A stretch of DNA of 64,000 nucleotides from Parablautia sp. Marseille-Q6255 (lineage in GTDB: Bacteria > Bacillota > Clostridia > Lachnospirales > Lachnospiraceae), in NCBI RefSeq assembly GCF_951230155.1, contig NZ_CATNVD010000005.1:124001-188000 (forward strand), read 5' to 3'. Every line of letters begins with the position of its first letter. Positions within the stretch are counted from its first letter, which is position 1. Position numbers and translations under genes: made by a program. Shown piece by piece: positions 8,934 to 17,283 of this stretch. The notes beneath the pieces were generated by a model. That model was not told where the DNA came from. It ran no database searches and saw nothing but the letters and a program-made list of their open reading frames with translations.

Positions 8934-9969
8934 ATCCCTCACGCTTGAGGAGCTTCAGGCGGAAGTGGTAGAAATGGGAGAAAAAAAGTTTCGGGCGGGA
9001 CAGCTTTATCAGTGGATGCACCAGAAGCTCGCCCGCGACTTTGATGAAATGACAAATCTTTCGCAGAAGTTCCGGGAGCAGCTAAAAGAAAAGTACCAGT
9101 ATACAGATCTGGAGCTGGTAGACCGTCTGATCTCGAAACTCGATGGGACAGAGAAGTATCTGTTCCGTCTCGCAGATGGAAATGTGATCGAAAGTGTACT
9201 GATGCGTTACCATCATGGCAATTCTGTATGTATCTCTTCGCAGGTCGGCTGCCGTATGGGCTGCCGGTTCTGCGCCTCGACACTTGGCGGTCTGACACGG
9301 AACCTGACGCCGTCCGAGATGCTCGATCAGGTCTATTGTATCCAGCGGATCTGCGGTGAGCGGATCTCCAATCTTGTCGTCATGGGCACAGGTGAGCCGC
9401 TTGACAATTACGATCATCTGCTTCGCTTCCTCAGACTTTTGACAGATGAGAACGGGCTGCATATCAGCCAGAGAAATGTGACGGTCTCAACCTGCGGTAT
9501 CGTGGAAAAGATGCGAAGCCTTGCGCAGGAGCAGCTTCAGATCACACTGGCGCTTTCACTTCACGCTTCCAGTCAGGAAAAACGAAAGGAACTGATGCCG
9601 GTCGCATATAAATATGATCTGGAGGAGGTGCTGGATGCCTGCCGGTATTACTTTGAAAAGACAGGCAGACGGATCACGTTTGAATACAGTCTGGTGGGCG
9701 GTGTAAACGATACGCAGCAGGATGCGCAGGAGCTTGCGCGGCTGGTGGGAGACATCAACTGCCACGTAAATCTGATCCCCGTCAACCCGATCAAGGAGCG
9801 GGACTACGTGGAATCGGAGCAGGCGGCGATCACAGCCTTTAAAAATAAACTTGAAAAATACCGAATAAATGTTACTATTAGAAGAGAAATGGGCCGTGAC
9901 ATTAACGGAGCGTGCGGCCAGCTCCGAAAAAGCTATATTGACGCAGAAGAAAGGAAACAGAACGTATGA
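8914..9969 (+). CDS. rlmN: Dual-specificity 23S rRNA/tRNA m2A methyltransferase RlmN (radical SAM)
   Basis: 351 residues. It methylates C2 of A2503 in 23S rRNA and A37 of some tRNAs. The iron-sulfur motif CRMGCRFC (CxxxCxxC) lies near residues 108-115, and GTGEPLDNYD and SLHA follow. The conserved C-terminal Cys of the methyl-carrier pair is in NGACGQL near 334-340. The open frame extends further upstream inside rsmB, but MEKRDIKSL at 8914 matches the family N-terminus. The gene overlaps the 3' end of rsmB by 20 bases. Confidence 0.95.
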   Translation: MEKRDIKSLTLEELQAEVVEMGEKKFRAGQLYQWMHQKLARDFDEMTNLSQKFREQLKEKYQYTDLELVDRLISKLDGTEKYLFRLADGNVIESVLMRYHHGNSVCISSQVGCRMGCRFCASTLGGLTRNLTPSEMLDQVYCIQRICGERISNLVVMGTGEPLDNYDHLLRFLRLLTDENGLHISQRNVTVSTCGIVEKMRSLAQEQLQITLALSLHASSQEKRKELMPVAYKYDLEEVLDACRYYFEKTGRRITFEYSLVGGVNDTQQDAQELARLVGDINCHVNLIPVNPIKERDYVESEQAAITAFKNKLEKYRINVTIRREMGRDINGACGQLRKSYIDAEERKQNV

Positions 9970-10685
9970 AAGCGTACAGCATCACCGATATCGGAAAAAG
10001 ACGTTCATCGAATCAGGATTTCGTCTATGCATCAGAACAGCCGGTTGGCAACCTTACCAATCTGATGATCGTTGCAGACGGCATGGGCGGGCACAATGCC
10101 GGAGACCTTGCTTCGCGTTATACGGTGGAGTCCATGGTAGCGTACATAGAGAGATCAGAAGAAAAGCGGCCGATCCCGCTCCTCAGTATGGCGATCCATT
10201 ATGCCAACGATCTGGTGATGGAAAAGGCAAAGACAGATAAAGCCCTTGAGGGGATGGGGACGACGGTTGTGGCAGCCACGATCCAGGATGGCTACCTGTA
10301 TGTGGCAAACGTCGGAGACAGCAGGCTTTATCTGATCGACCAAGAGATCGAGCAGATCACGAGAGATCATTCTCTGGTGGAGGAGATGATCCGTATCGGT
10401 GAGCTGCAGCGTCAGGATGCAAGGAGTCATCCGGACCGGAATGTGATCACGAGAGCGATCGGGGTAAATTCACCCGTAAAGATAGATTTTTTTGATATGA
10501 AGCTAGAAGAGGGGGACAGAATACTGCTCTGTTCCGATGGCCTGACCAATATGGTCGATGATGATGAAATCCTGCATATTGTAAAGAAGTGCGCTTCGCC
10601 GCAGGAAGCGGCGCAGCGGCTTGTGACAGAGGCAAACAAAAATGGCGGAAAAGACAACGTTTCAGTAGTCCTGGCTGAATTTTAA
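9966..10685 (+). CDS. prpC: PP2C-type serine/threonine protein phosphatase (PrpC/Stp)
   Basis: 239-residue metal-dependent phosphatase that opposes PrkC. Motifs in order are NQD near 17-19, DGMGGH near 39-44, GTTVVAA near 98-104, VGDSR near 119-123, and GGKDNVSVV near the C-terminus; these carry the metal-binding aspartates. It overlaps rlmN by four bases (ATGA) and is followed 17 bases later by its cognate kinase gene, the standard Firmicutes pairing. Confidence 0.95.
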   Translation: MKAYSITDIGKRRSSNQDFVYASEQPVGNLTNLMIVADGMGGHNAGDLASRYTVESMVAYIERSEEKRPIPLLSMAIHYANDLVMEKAKTDKALEGMGTTVVAATIQDGYLYVANVGDSRLYLIDQEIEQITRDHSLVEEMIRIGELQRQDARSHPDRNVITRAIGVNSPVKIDFFDMKLEEGDRILLCSDGLTNMVDDDEILHIVKKCASPQEAAQRLVTEANKNGGKDNVSVVLAEF

Positions 10686-10702
10686 GTAACGGGAGTAGAT
10701 AT

Positions 10703-13090
10703 ATGTTAAAAGTTGGAATGTTCATACAAAACAGATATGAAATCATCTCAAGAATCGGCTCAGGCGGTATGGCGGATGTATACAAAGCAAAGGATCACAA
10801 GCTGAACCGTTTTGTTGCTGTAAAGGTACTGAAAAAGGAATTCGGAGATGATAAGGCCTTCATATCAAAATTCCGTGTAGAGGCACAGTCGGCTGCCGGA
10901 CTGGCGCACGCCAATATCATTAATGTGTATGATGTCGGGGAAGAAGCAGGCATCTATTATATTGTAATGGAGCTTGTGGAGGGCGTGACGCTTAAGGAAT
11001 ACATTAAAAACAAGGGGCATCTTTCTCCGCGCGAGGCGACAAGCATCGCGCTTCAGATCTCAGCCGGTCTGGAGGCTGCGCACAACAACGGGATCATCCA
11101 CCGCGATATCAAGCCGCAGAATATCATAATCTCCACAGACGGAAAGGTAAAGGTGGCTGATTTTGGCATCGCCAGAGCGGCTACCACAAATACGATCAAT
11201 TCCGGCGTGATGGGGTCGGTCCATTACTGTTCGCCGGAGCAGTCGCGCGGGGGCTACAGTGATGAAAAAAGCGATATTTATTCCCTGGGCATCACCATAT
11301 ATGAGATGCTGACCGGAAAGCTTCCGTTTGACGGCGATACGGCAGTGGCAGTCGCGCTCCAGCATCTTCAGGAGGAGGTGCACGGACCAAAGGAGCTCAT
11401 CCCGGAGATCCCATACAGCACCAACCAGATCGTTTTGAAGTGTACGCAGAAGAGCCCTGACAGGCGATATGCAAATATGTCTGAGGTGATCCGTGACCTC
11501 AGAGAATCTCTGGTGAATCCGGAGGGGGATTTTGTAGTACAAAAGGGTATAGGGGATGCGTACCGGACGCGCGTGATGTCTAAGGAGGAGGTCAGTCAGC
11601 TCAATGAGCTCGATGCAGGGAAACACAGCAGGCCTTCTTATGACGAGTCGATGGATGTGGGGATGGCGGCGTCTCTGCATGCCAGGGAGAATGAACCAAA
11701 GCGCAACAGAGCGTATCAGCCGGGCAGCTATTATCAGAAAAGTGCCTTTCAGGAAGTGCCTGGCAGCCGGAGCACTCAGGAGGGGGACTCCTGGAACGGC
11801 GAGTATGATGCGCAGGAGCCGGAAGGCGTAAGGCAGTATGATCCGTATTTTGACGCGTATGATGATCCGGACGACTATGCGATCCATGAGGGCAGCTACC
11901 GTCTGGAGGAAGGATTTGCACCAAAAAAGGAGCGCCGCCAGGGAAGAGAGGAAGAGATGGGGCTAAACCCCAGGCTTGAAAAGATCGTCACAGTGGGAGG
12001 CATCATTGTGGCAGTGATCATAGGCTGCGTATTCCTTGCTCTGCTTGCCAATGCAGTTGGTCTGTTCAACTTTGCAAGCCATCAGAAAAAGCCGGAGGCG
12101 CAGGATGTGGCGCAGACTGAAACGCTTACGGAAAAATCAACAGAAAAAGCGACAGAGGCGGCAAAGTCAGTGACAGTACCGCGGATCGTGGGAAATACAG
12201 AGGAGGAAGCGCTCAAGCTTCTGGAGAGCTTTGGCCTTACCGGAAAGAAGACAGGAGAGAAGACGTCTGAGGAGCACGCGACAGGCGAGGTATGCAGTCA
12301 GTCTCCGGGAGAGGGCGAGGTAGTTCCGAAGGGAAGTGCGGTTTCCTATGAGGTCACTGCGGCAGGAGATGAGATCATCCTGTCTGACTTGAGCAATATC
12401 GAGCAGAGTCAGGCACAGGCCTTTCTTCTTACAAAGGGACTCAAATGCGAGATTGATACGTCAAGACAGAGCGATACCGTAGAGGAAGGACATGTGATCA
12501 CGACAGATCCTGCTGCCGGTACGACGCTCAGCCAGGGAGACACGGTGACACTGTTCATCAGCCAGAAAGCAGCCGACGATTCGGATTATGTACAGCTTTG
12601 GGATCTGTATGGCTATACGAAGGAGCGTGCAGCAGAGGCGCTTGCGATGCTGGAGCTGGAGGCGGAGTATCAGTATGAGGCGAGCAGCGAGGTCGGCGAG
12701 GGTCTGGTGATCAGCCAGAGCGTATCAGCGAATGAGAAGGTGGCCAGAGGCTCTGTCGTAACGCTCGTTATCAGTACAGGACCATCCGGCGGCGCAGAGG
12801 CAGACGGAAACATTACCATCCAAAGCGAGGGTGCGGGAGCCTGGAAATGTGATGCAAGCCTGTCCGAACCGGCCGGGTACAGCGGACAGAAGGTGAGGAT
12901 CACACTGAAACAAAACGGAAATGAAAAGACCGTGTATGAGGGGACAACGACATTCCCGTACCACCTCCAGGTGGAGGGAGAAAACGGTGTGGCGGAAGGT
13001 ACGGCGTATGTATATCTCCTTGATGGCGCCACCGGAGAGGTGACCAGCACGATCGAGTATCCGGGGATTACATTTAGTCAGGTGAATTGA
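10703..13090 (+). CDS. prkC: PASTA-domain serine/threonine protein kinase
   Basis: 795-residue membrane kinase that senses muropeptides or lipid II outside the cell and phosphorylates division and metabolic proteins inside. The kinase domain is at residues 9-270: GSGGMADV glycine loop, VKVLKK lysine, HRDIKPQN catalytic loop and ADFGIARA activation segment. A charged juxtamembrane region (about 280-425) precedes one membrane span near 426-450. Three PASTA repeats lie at about 490-555, 558-620 and 628-695. About 95 further residues rich in beta-type sequence form a C-terminal extension, a common clostridial arrangement. The stop shares one base with the rsgA start. Confidence 0.95.
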   Translation: MLKVGMFIQNRYEIISRIGSGGMADVYKAKDHKLNRFVAVKVLKKEFGDDKAFISKFRVEAQSAAGLAHANIINVYDVGEEAGIYYIVMELVEGVTLKEYIKNKGHLSPREATSIALQISAGLEAAHNNGIIHRDIKPQNIIISTDGKVKVADFGIARAATTNTINSGVMGSVHYCSPEQSRGGYSDEKSDIYSLGITIYEMLTGKLPFDGDTAVAVALQHLQEEVHGPKELIPEIPYSTNQIVLKCTQKSPDRRYANMSEVIRDLRESLVNPEGDFVVQKGIGDAYRTRVMSKEEVSQLNELDAGKHSRPSYDESMDVGMAASLHARENEPKRNRAYQPGSYYQKSAFQEVPGSRSTQEGDSWNGEYDAQEPEGVRQYDPYFDAYDDPDDYAIHEGSYRLEEGFAPKKERRQGREEEMGLNPRLEKIVTVGGIIVAVIIGCVFLALLANAVGLFNFASHQKKPEAQDVAQTETLTEKSTEKATEAAKSVTVPRIVGNTEEEALKLLESFGLTGKKTGEKTSEEHATGEVCSQSPGEGEVVPKGSAVSYEVTAAGDEIILSDLSNIEQSQAQAFLLTKGLKCEIDTSRQSDTVEEGHVITTDPAAGTTLSQGDTVTLFISQKAADDSDYVQLWDLYGYTKERAAEALAMLELEAEYQYEASSEVGEGLVISQSVSANEKVARGSVVTLVISTGPSGGAEADGNITIQSEGAGAWKCDASLSEPAGYSGQKVRITLKQNGNEKTVYEGTTTFPYHLQVEGENGVAEGTAYVYLLDGATGEVTSTIEYPGITFSQVN

Positions 13091-13965
13091 TGCAGGGAAA
13101 GATTATAAGAGGAGTCGGGGGCTTTTACTATGTCGATGCTGCAGACGGAAACGTTTATGAATGCAGGGCAAAGGGGATCTTCCGAAAAAATAAAATCAAA
13201 CCGCTGGTCGGTGATAATGTGGAGATATCTGTTCTAGATGAAACGGCCAGGACGGGGAACGTTGATGCGCTGCTTCCGCGCAGGAACGCGCTGATCCGTC
13301 CTGCAGTAGCGAATGTAGATCAGGCGCTCGTGGTATTTGCGGCGGCAAGTCCGAAGCCGAACCTCAATCTGCTTGACCGTTTTCTGATCTCCATGCAGCA
13401 GCAGGATATACCGGTGATCATCTGTTTTAACAAGATGGATATTGCTTCTGATGAGTGTGCAAAGGCGCTTGAAGAGACCTACCGCGGCAGTGGATACCGC
13501 ATATGCTTTGCGAGTGTCGCAAGGAGAGAGGGGATCGAGGAGATTCAGGCTCTTCTTGAGGGAAAGACGACCGTGGCAGCCGGACCGTCCGGCGTCGGGA
13601 AGTCCTCTTTGACAAATGAGCTGCAGCCGGACATCCGTATGGAGGTCGGGGAGATCAGCAGGATTGAGAGGGGCAGACATACGACACGGCATACAGAGCT
13701 GATCGTCCTTCGCAGAAATACGTATTTTCTGGATACCCCCGGATTCAGCTCGCTGTATCTGCAGGGGATCGAATATGGGGAGCTGAGGGATTATTTCCAT
13801 GAATTTTTGCAGTATGAGCCATACTGCCGTTTTCAGGGCTGCATGCATTTGAGCGAGCCTGACTGCGCGGTCAAGGAAGCGCTTGCAAAGGGGAGGATCT
13901 CACAGTCGCGCTATGAAAATTATGTGCAGCTTGCGCAGGAGCTCAGGGATAAAAAGAAATACTGA
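13090..13965 (+). CDS. rsgA: Ribosome small-subunit-dependent GTPase A
   Basis: 291-residue circularly permuted GTPase that assists 30S maturation. The OB fold at residues 1-65 is followed by NKMD (G4), then GPSGVGKSS (G1) and DTPGF (G3), the permuted order typical of RsgA. A zinc knuckle of Cys/His residues lies near 248-262. A TTG three bases earlier is possible, but the ATG at 13090 overlaps the prkC stop (TGATG). It is the last gene before a terminator, so the rpe and thiN genes that often follow are not here. Confidence 0.95.
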   Translation: MQGKIIRGVGGFYYVDAADGNVYECRAKGIFRKNKIKPLVGDNVEISVLDETARTGNVDALLPRRNALIRPAVANVDQALVVFAAASPKPNLNLLDRFLISMQQQDIPVIICFNKMDIASDECAKALEETYRGSGYRICFASVARREGIEEIQALLEGKTTVAAGPSGVGKSSLTNELQPDIRMEVGEISRIERGRHTTRHTELIVLRRNTYFLDTPGFSSLYLQGIEYGELRDYFHEFLQYEPYCRFQGCMHLSEPDCAVKEALAKGRISQSRYENYVQLAQELRDKKKY

Positions 13966-14046
13966 AACGGAAAAAGTTTTCGACAAAGTTTTTCTTTTTT
14001 ATACGCTGTCCTGTACGGGAAAATCCTGATAAACAGCGGAAAATAG

Positions 14047-14078
14047 AGGTATGCCGGAGTGTTTCGGCGTACCTTTTT
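14047..14078 (+). terminator. Rho-independent terminator of the murE-rsgA operon
   Basis: A 10-bp stem AGGTATGCCG/CGGCGTACCT (14047-14056 with 14064-14073, one G-T pair), a short loop, and TTTTT directly after the stem. Confidence 0.85.
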
Positions 14079-14134
14079 GTATATTTTCAGGGGACAGAGG
14101 GCGAAATGTGTCGAGCGGTTTCTGGCAGAAGCTA

Positions 14135-14163
14135 TTGTTTCTTGTCGGTTTATGTGCTAAACT
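14135..14163 (+). promoter_or_regulatory. sigma-A promoter of ychF
   Basis: TTGTTT (14135-14140), a 17-base spacer and TAAACT (14158-14163). TG one base before the -10 makes it an extended -10. About 200 bases of leader precede ychF. Confidence 0.55.
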
Positions 14164-14363
14164 GTGACTAGCGCCGGTGAACAGGGGAAAAAACAGTCGG
14201 AAAAGGAAGAAGGCTGGTCTCTTTAGTGCACGGACGCGGCAAAGGATAAAGAAGAAACGATACGAAAGAGCGCAGCCTGCAGCACGATGCTTTGAGCAGG
14301 TTTGGTGTATAAGATGCAGCGCTGCGGAAAAAACTGATAGAGAAGAAATGGAGAGTAAAGAAC

Positions 14364-15461
14364 ATGAAGCTTGGTATTGTAGGATTGCCGAATGTAGGAA
14401 AAAGTACATTGTTTAATTCTTTGACAAAGGCAGGGGCAGAGTCGGCAAATTATCCGTTTTGTACGATCGACCCGAATGTGGGGGTTGTGGCGGTTCCGGA
14501 TGAGAGACTGAAGCTGCTGACAGATCTGTATCATTCTGCAAAGACGACGCCGGCTGTGATCGAGTTTGTCGACATCGCAGGGCTGGTAAAGGGCGCGTCA
14601 AAGGGAGAAGGCCTTGGCAATCAGTTTCTGGCAAATATCCGCGAGGTAGACGCGATCGTTCATGTGGTTCGCTGCTTTGAAGATCCGAACGTCATCCATG
14701 TAGATGGCAGTGTCGATCCGGTGCGGGATATTGAGACGATTAATCTGGAGCTGATCTTTTCGGATCTGGAGATCCTGGAGCGGCGTATTGCAAAGACGGC
14801 ACGCGCAGCCAGAAATGACAAGACCCAGGCGAAGGAGCTGCAGCTTCTTGAAAAGCTGAAAGCACATCTGGAGGAAGAGAAACTGGCGATTTCTTATGAG
14901 ACAGAGGATGAGGATGAGCAGGCATGGCTTTTAGAGTACAATCTGCTGACCGCAAAGCCGGTGATCTTTGCGGCAAACGTGGCAGAGGACGATCTGGCCG
15001 ATGACGGCGCATCAAATGAATACGTAAGAGAAGTAAGACAGTACGCAAAGGAGACAGGAAGCGAAGTGTTCGTGATCTGCGCGCAGATCGAGCAGGAGAT
15101 CGCAGAGCTGGATGAGGACGAGAAACAGATGTTCCTTGAGGATCTTGGATTAAAGGAATCGGGACTCGAAAAGCTGATCCGGGCAAGCTATTCTCTGCTG
15201 GGACTGCTCAGCTATCTGACAGCAGGAGAGACAGAGACACGGGCATGGACGATCAAAAAAGGTACAAAGGCACCGCAGGCAGCCGGAAAGATCCATTCTG
15301 ACTTTGAGAGAGGATTTATCCGCGCGGAGGTAGTCAATTATCAGGATCTGCTGGACTGCGGATCATATGCGGCTGCGAAGGAAAAAGGACTTGTAGGGCT
15401 GGAGGGCAAGGATTACGTCGTAAAAGACGGAGATGTGATCCTCTTCCGCTTTAATGTCTGA
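14364..15461 (+). CDS. ychF: Redox-regulated ATPase/GTPase YchF (Obg family)
   Basis: 365 residues, the family length. It is a P-loop NTPase that prefers ATP and binds ribosomes, with reported roles in stress responses. The P loop GLPNVGKST lies at residues 7-15 and DIAG (G3) near 72-75. The nucleotide-specificity motif reads NVAE near 210-213, as in YchF rather than NKxD. A coiled coil spans about 130-200 and a TGS domain occupies the last 85 residues. GGAG precedes the ATG. Confidence 0.95.
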   Translation: MKLGIVGLPNVGKSTLFNSLTKAGAESANYPFCTIDPNVGVVAVPDERLKLLTDLYHSAKTTPAVIEFVDIAGLVKGASKGEGLGNQFLANIREVDAIVHVVRCFEDPNVIHVDGSVDPVRDIETINLELIFSDLEILERRIAKTARAARNDKTQAKELQLLEKLKAHLEEEKLAISYETEDEDEQAWLLEYNLLTAKPVIFAANVAEDDLADDGASNEYVREVRQYAKETGSEVFVICAQIEQEIAELDEDEKQMFLEDLGLKESGLEKLIRASYSLLGLLSYLTAGETETRAWTIKKGTKAPQAAGKIHSDFERGFIRAEVVNYQDLLDCGSYAAAKEKGLVGLEGKDYVVKDGDVILFRFNV

Positions 15462-15490
15462 GATCCGGTGACAGACAGGAGTGGCAATGC

Positions 15491-16360
15491 ATGAATGGTA
15501 CGATACGTTTTCCGCATCTTGGTATTACGCTGGAGCATGTGATCCGATCGGTCCATGTCGGCGGGATCGAGATCGCATGCTACGGGATCGTGCTCGCGGC
15601 TGCGATGGTGACAGGGCTGCTGCTTGCGATGAAGGTGGCAGAAAAGACGGGGCAGAACCCGGAGGATTATTTTGATCTTGGCATCATTGCGATCATCGTA
15701 TCGGTGATCTGCGCGCGCATTTATTACGTAGTATTTTCATGGGACTATTACAGGGAACATTTAAGTGAGATATGGAATATCCGTCAGGGCGGGCTTGCGA
15801 TATACGGCGGCGTGATCGGCGGCGTGCTGACCGTCTGGCTGTTCTGCCGGGTCAGAAAGCTTCGCTTTTGCACAGTGCTTGATACGGCAGTACCGGGGCT
15901 CGTGTGGGGGCAGGTGGTAGGCCGGTGGGGGAATTTCTTCAATCGTGAAGCGTTTGGCGGCTATACTGACGGCCTTTTGGCGATGCAGCTCCCTGTAAGT
16001 GACGTCAGGGCCCATGAGATCACAGAACAGATGAGAGAGCACCTTCAGGTGATCGATGGCGTGGAGTACATTCAGGTGCATCCGACCTTCCTCTATGAAT
16101 CTCTTTGGAATATCGGTGTGCTGCTGATTCTTCTGCTCGTCATCTTTCGGGTGAAAAAACGGTTTCAGGGAATGACAGTTTTGATGTATTTTCTGCTGTA
16201 TGGAGCGGGGCGTTTCTGGATCGAGGGACTGAGGACAGATCAGCTTTTGCTTCCGGGGACCCGGATCGCGGTATCACAGGTTCTGTCCGCAGTACTTGCG
16301 GCCGGCGCTCTGGTGCTGCTTGCGGCAGGATGGATCAGAGAAAGGAACACAAAGACATGA
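15491..16360 (+). CDS. lgt: Prolipoprotein diacylglyceryl transferase
   Basis: 289-residue polytopic membrane enzyme that transfers diacylglycerol from phosphatidylglycerol to the lipobox cysteine of prelipoproteins. The signature GRWGNFFNREAFGG lies near residues 140-153, and HPTFLYES near 197-204 carries conserved His, Tyr and Glu residues. About seven hydrophobic segments are visible. The chain is intact. AGGAG lies upstream of the ATG at 15491. The stop overlaps the start of the Spo0E-like gene by four bases. Confidence 0.95.
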   Translation: MNGTIRFPHLGITLEHVIRSVHVGGIEIACYGIVLAAAMVTGLLLAMKVAEKTGQNPEDYFDLGIIAIIVSVICARIYYVVFSWDYYREHLSEIWNIRQGGLAIYGGVIGGVLTVWLFCRVRKLRFCTVLDTAVPGLVWGQVVGRWGNFFNREAFGGYTDGLLAMQLPVSDVRAHEITEQMREHLQVIDGVEYIQVHPTFLYESLWNIGVLLILLLVIFRVKKRFQGMTVLMYFLLYGAGRFWIEGLRTDQLLLPGTRIAVSQVLSAVLAAGALVLLAAGWIRERNTKT

Positions 16361-16527
16361 GTGCAGAGAAACAGCAGATAAACCGCAGGGAACACCTGAT
16401 GAAGCATATAGAAGAAGAACGCCTGGTACTGAACCGGTTGCTGTCACACGGGGCAAAGACAGAGGAGATCTATACCCAGAGCCTTGTTGTCGACCGGCTG
16501 ATCGAGCAGTTTATCGTCCTGCCGTAG
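16357..16527 (+). CDS. Spo0E-like aspartyl-phosphate phosphatase, very small
   Basis: 56 residues, all predicted helix. The second half reads TQSLVVDRLIEQF, matching the Spo0E-family pattern SQxLDxLI in which the Asp acts on phospho-Asp of Spo0A or a related receiver. The first half (HLMKHIEEERLVLNRLL) would be the other helix of the hairpin. Spo0E proteins are typically 50-85 residues and reduce Spo0A-phosphate, delaying sporulation. The ATG at 16357 overlaps the lgt stop, implying translational coupling. The call rests on one short motif and size. Confidence 0.6.
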   Translation: MSAEKQQINRREHLMKHIEEERLVLNRLLSHGAKTEEIYTQSLVVDRLIEQFIVLP

Positions 16528-16570
16528 CCGGAGCGGTGGATAAAACAGATAAAAAACACAAAGGATGTGG

Positions 16571-16603
16571 AGGCTGCTGCGGCGTATGCTGCGGCAGCCT
16601 TTT
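16571..16603 (+). terminator. Rho-independent terminator after the Spo0E-like gene
   Basis: A 13-bp stem with G-T pairs, AGGCTGCTGCGGC to GCTGCGGCAGCCT around a GTAT loop, followed by TTT. Confidence 0.7.
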
Positions 16604-16688
16604 GGCATGTTTTGTGAAATATGGGCTGTACAGCGTGCACATTTTTTCGTGCAGCATAAAAATGTAATAATTTTATTTGCAAATTCCC

Positions 16689-16717
16689 TTGTTTTTTCCC
16701 GGAGATTACGGTATGAT
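16689..16717 (+). promoter_or_regulatory. sigma-A promoter of the dcw cluster
   Basis: TTGTTT (16689-16694), a 17-base spacer and TATGAT (16712-16717). The MraZ-type repeats begin seven bases after the -10, so the operator covers the transcription start. Confidence 0.7.
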
Positions 16718-16723
16718 AGTCAT

Positions 16724-16762
16724 GAAGTGGTAGAAAGTGGTGCGTTGTGGTGCTAAATGGGA
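16724..16762 (+). promoter_or_regulatory. MraZ operator: four 10-base-spaced GTGG/ATGG repeats
   Basis: GTGG occurs at 16727, 16737 and 16747 and ATGG at 16757, each exactly 10 bases apart, within AAGTGGT-like units. A fifth ATGG at 16768 is one base out of register. Known MraZ sites are tandem TGGGN or AAAGTGK repeats with helical-turn spacing just ahead of mraZ, and this matches. Confidence 0.75.
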
Positions 16763-16836
16763 AGTAAATGGAGGGAGAATCCCTGCAGGCCGCAGCGGAG
16801 GGACATCACAGGGCAGCCGGAAGTAGGTGTGGCATT

Positions 16837-17268
16837 ATGTTCATGGGAGAGTATAATCATACGATCGACACCAAAGGCAGACTGATCATCCCATCGAGAT
16901 TCCGAGACCTTTTAGGCGAAGAATTCATTGTAACGAAGGGACTGGACGGATGCCTGTTTGTGTTTCCCAAAAACGAATGGCAGATCATCGAAGAGAAGCT
17001 GCGCACACTGCCGCTGAACAATAAGAGCGCCAGAAAATTCACGCGTTTTCTGGTGGCCGGAGCAACGCTGTGTGAATTGGACAAGCAGGGGAGAATCCTT
17101 TTGCCACAGGTGCTGAGGGATTTTGCTGGTCTGGAAAAAGAAGTGGTGCTTGCCGGAAACCTGAACCGCATTGAAATCTGGAGTAAAGCAAACTGGATCG
17201 AGAACAATGCTTATGATGATATGGATGACATCGCGGAACAAATGACGGATTTTGGTTTAAGCATATAA
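16837..17268 (+). CDS. mraZ: Transcriptional regulator MraZ
   Basis: 143 residues, the standard length. MraZ is a ring-forming DNA-binding protein of the AbrB-like swapped-hairpin fold with two copies of the domain. DTKGR near residues 10-14 and DKQGR near 88-92 are the paired D-x-x-G-R motifs that contact DNA. It autoregulates the division cluster in bacteria studied so far. The open frame extends upstream to 16768, but MFMGEYNHTIDTKGR at 16837 fits the family. A repeat operator lies in its leader. Confidence 0.95.
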   Translation: MFMGEYNHTIDTKGRLIIPSRFRDLLGEEFIVTKGLDGCLFVFPKNEWQIIEEKLRTLPLNNKSARKFTRFLVAGATLCELDKQGRILLPQVLRDFAGLEKEVVLAGNLNRIEIWSKANWIENNAYDDMDDIAEQMTDFGLSI

Positions 17269-17283
17269 CCTGGGGAGGATTGT

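Larger units (their letters stand above)
13966..14363 (+). other. 398-base intergenic region between rsgA and ychF
   Basis: It contains an AT-rich weak hairpin with a perfect Spo0A-box string on the minus strand (13977-13987), a strong terminator (14047-14078) and a ychF promoter (14135-14163). I see no convincing small gene; short frames on both strands lack family features. Confidence 0.6.
16528..16836 (+). other. 309-base control region upstream of mraZ
   Basis: It holds the terminator of the ychF/lgt side (16571-16603), the mraZ promoter (16689-16717) and the MraZ-type repeat operator (16724-16762). No gene is seen. An upstream in-frame GTG/ATG extension of mraZ exists from 16768 but is not family-like. 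Confidence 0.6.

Noticed and set aside
14177-14416. Short frames on both strands ahead of ychF
   Set aside because: Basic, low-complexity translations overlapping ychF; no ribosome site or family resemblance.
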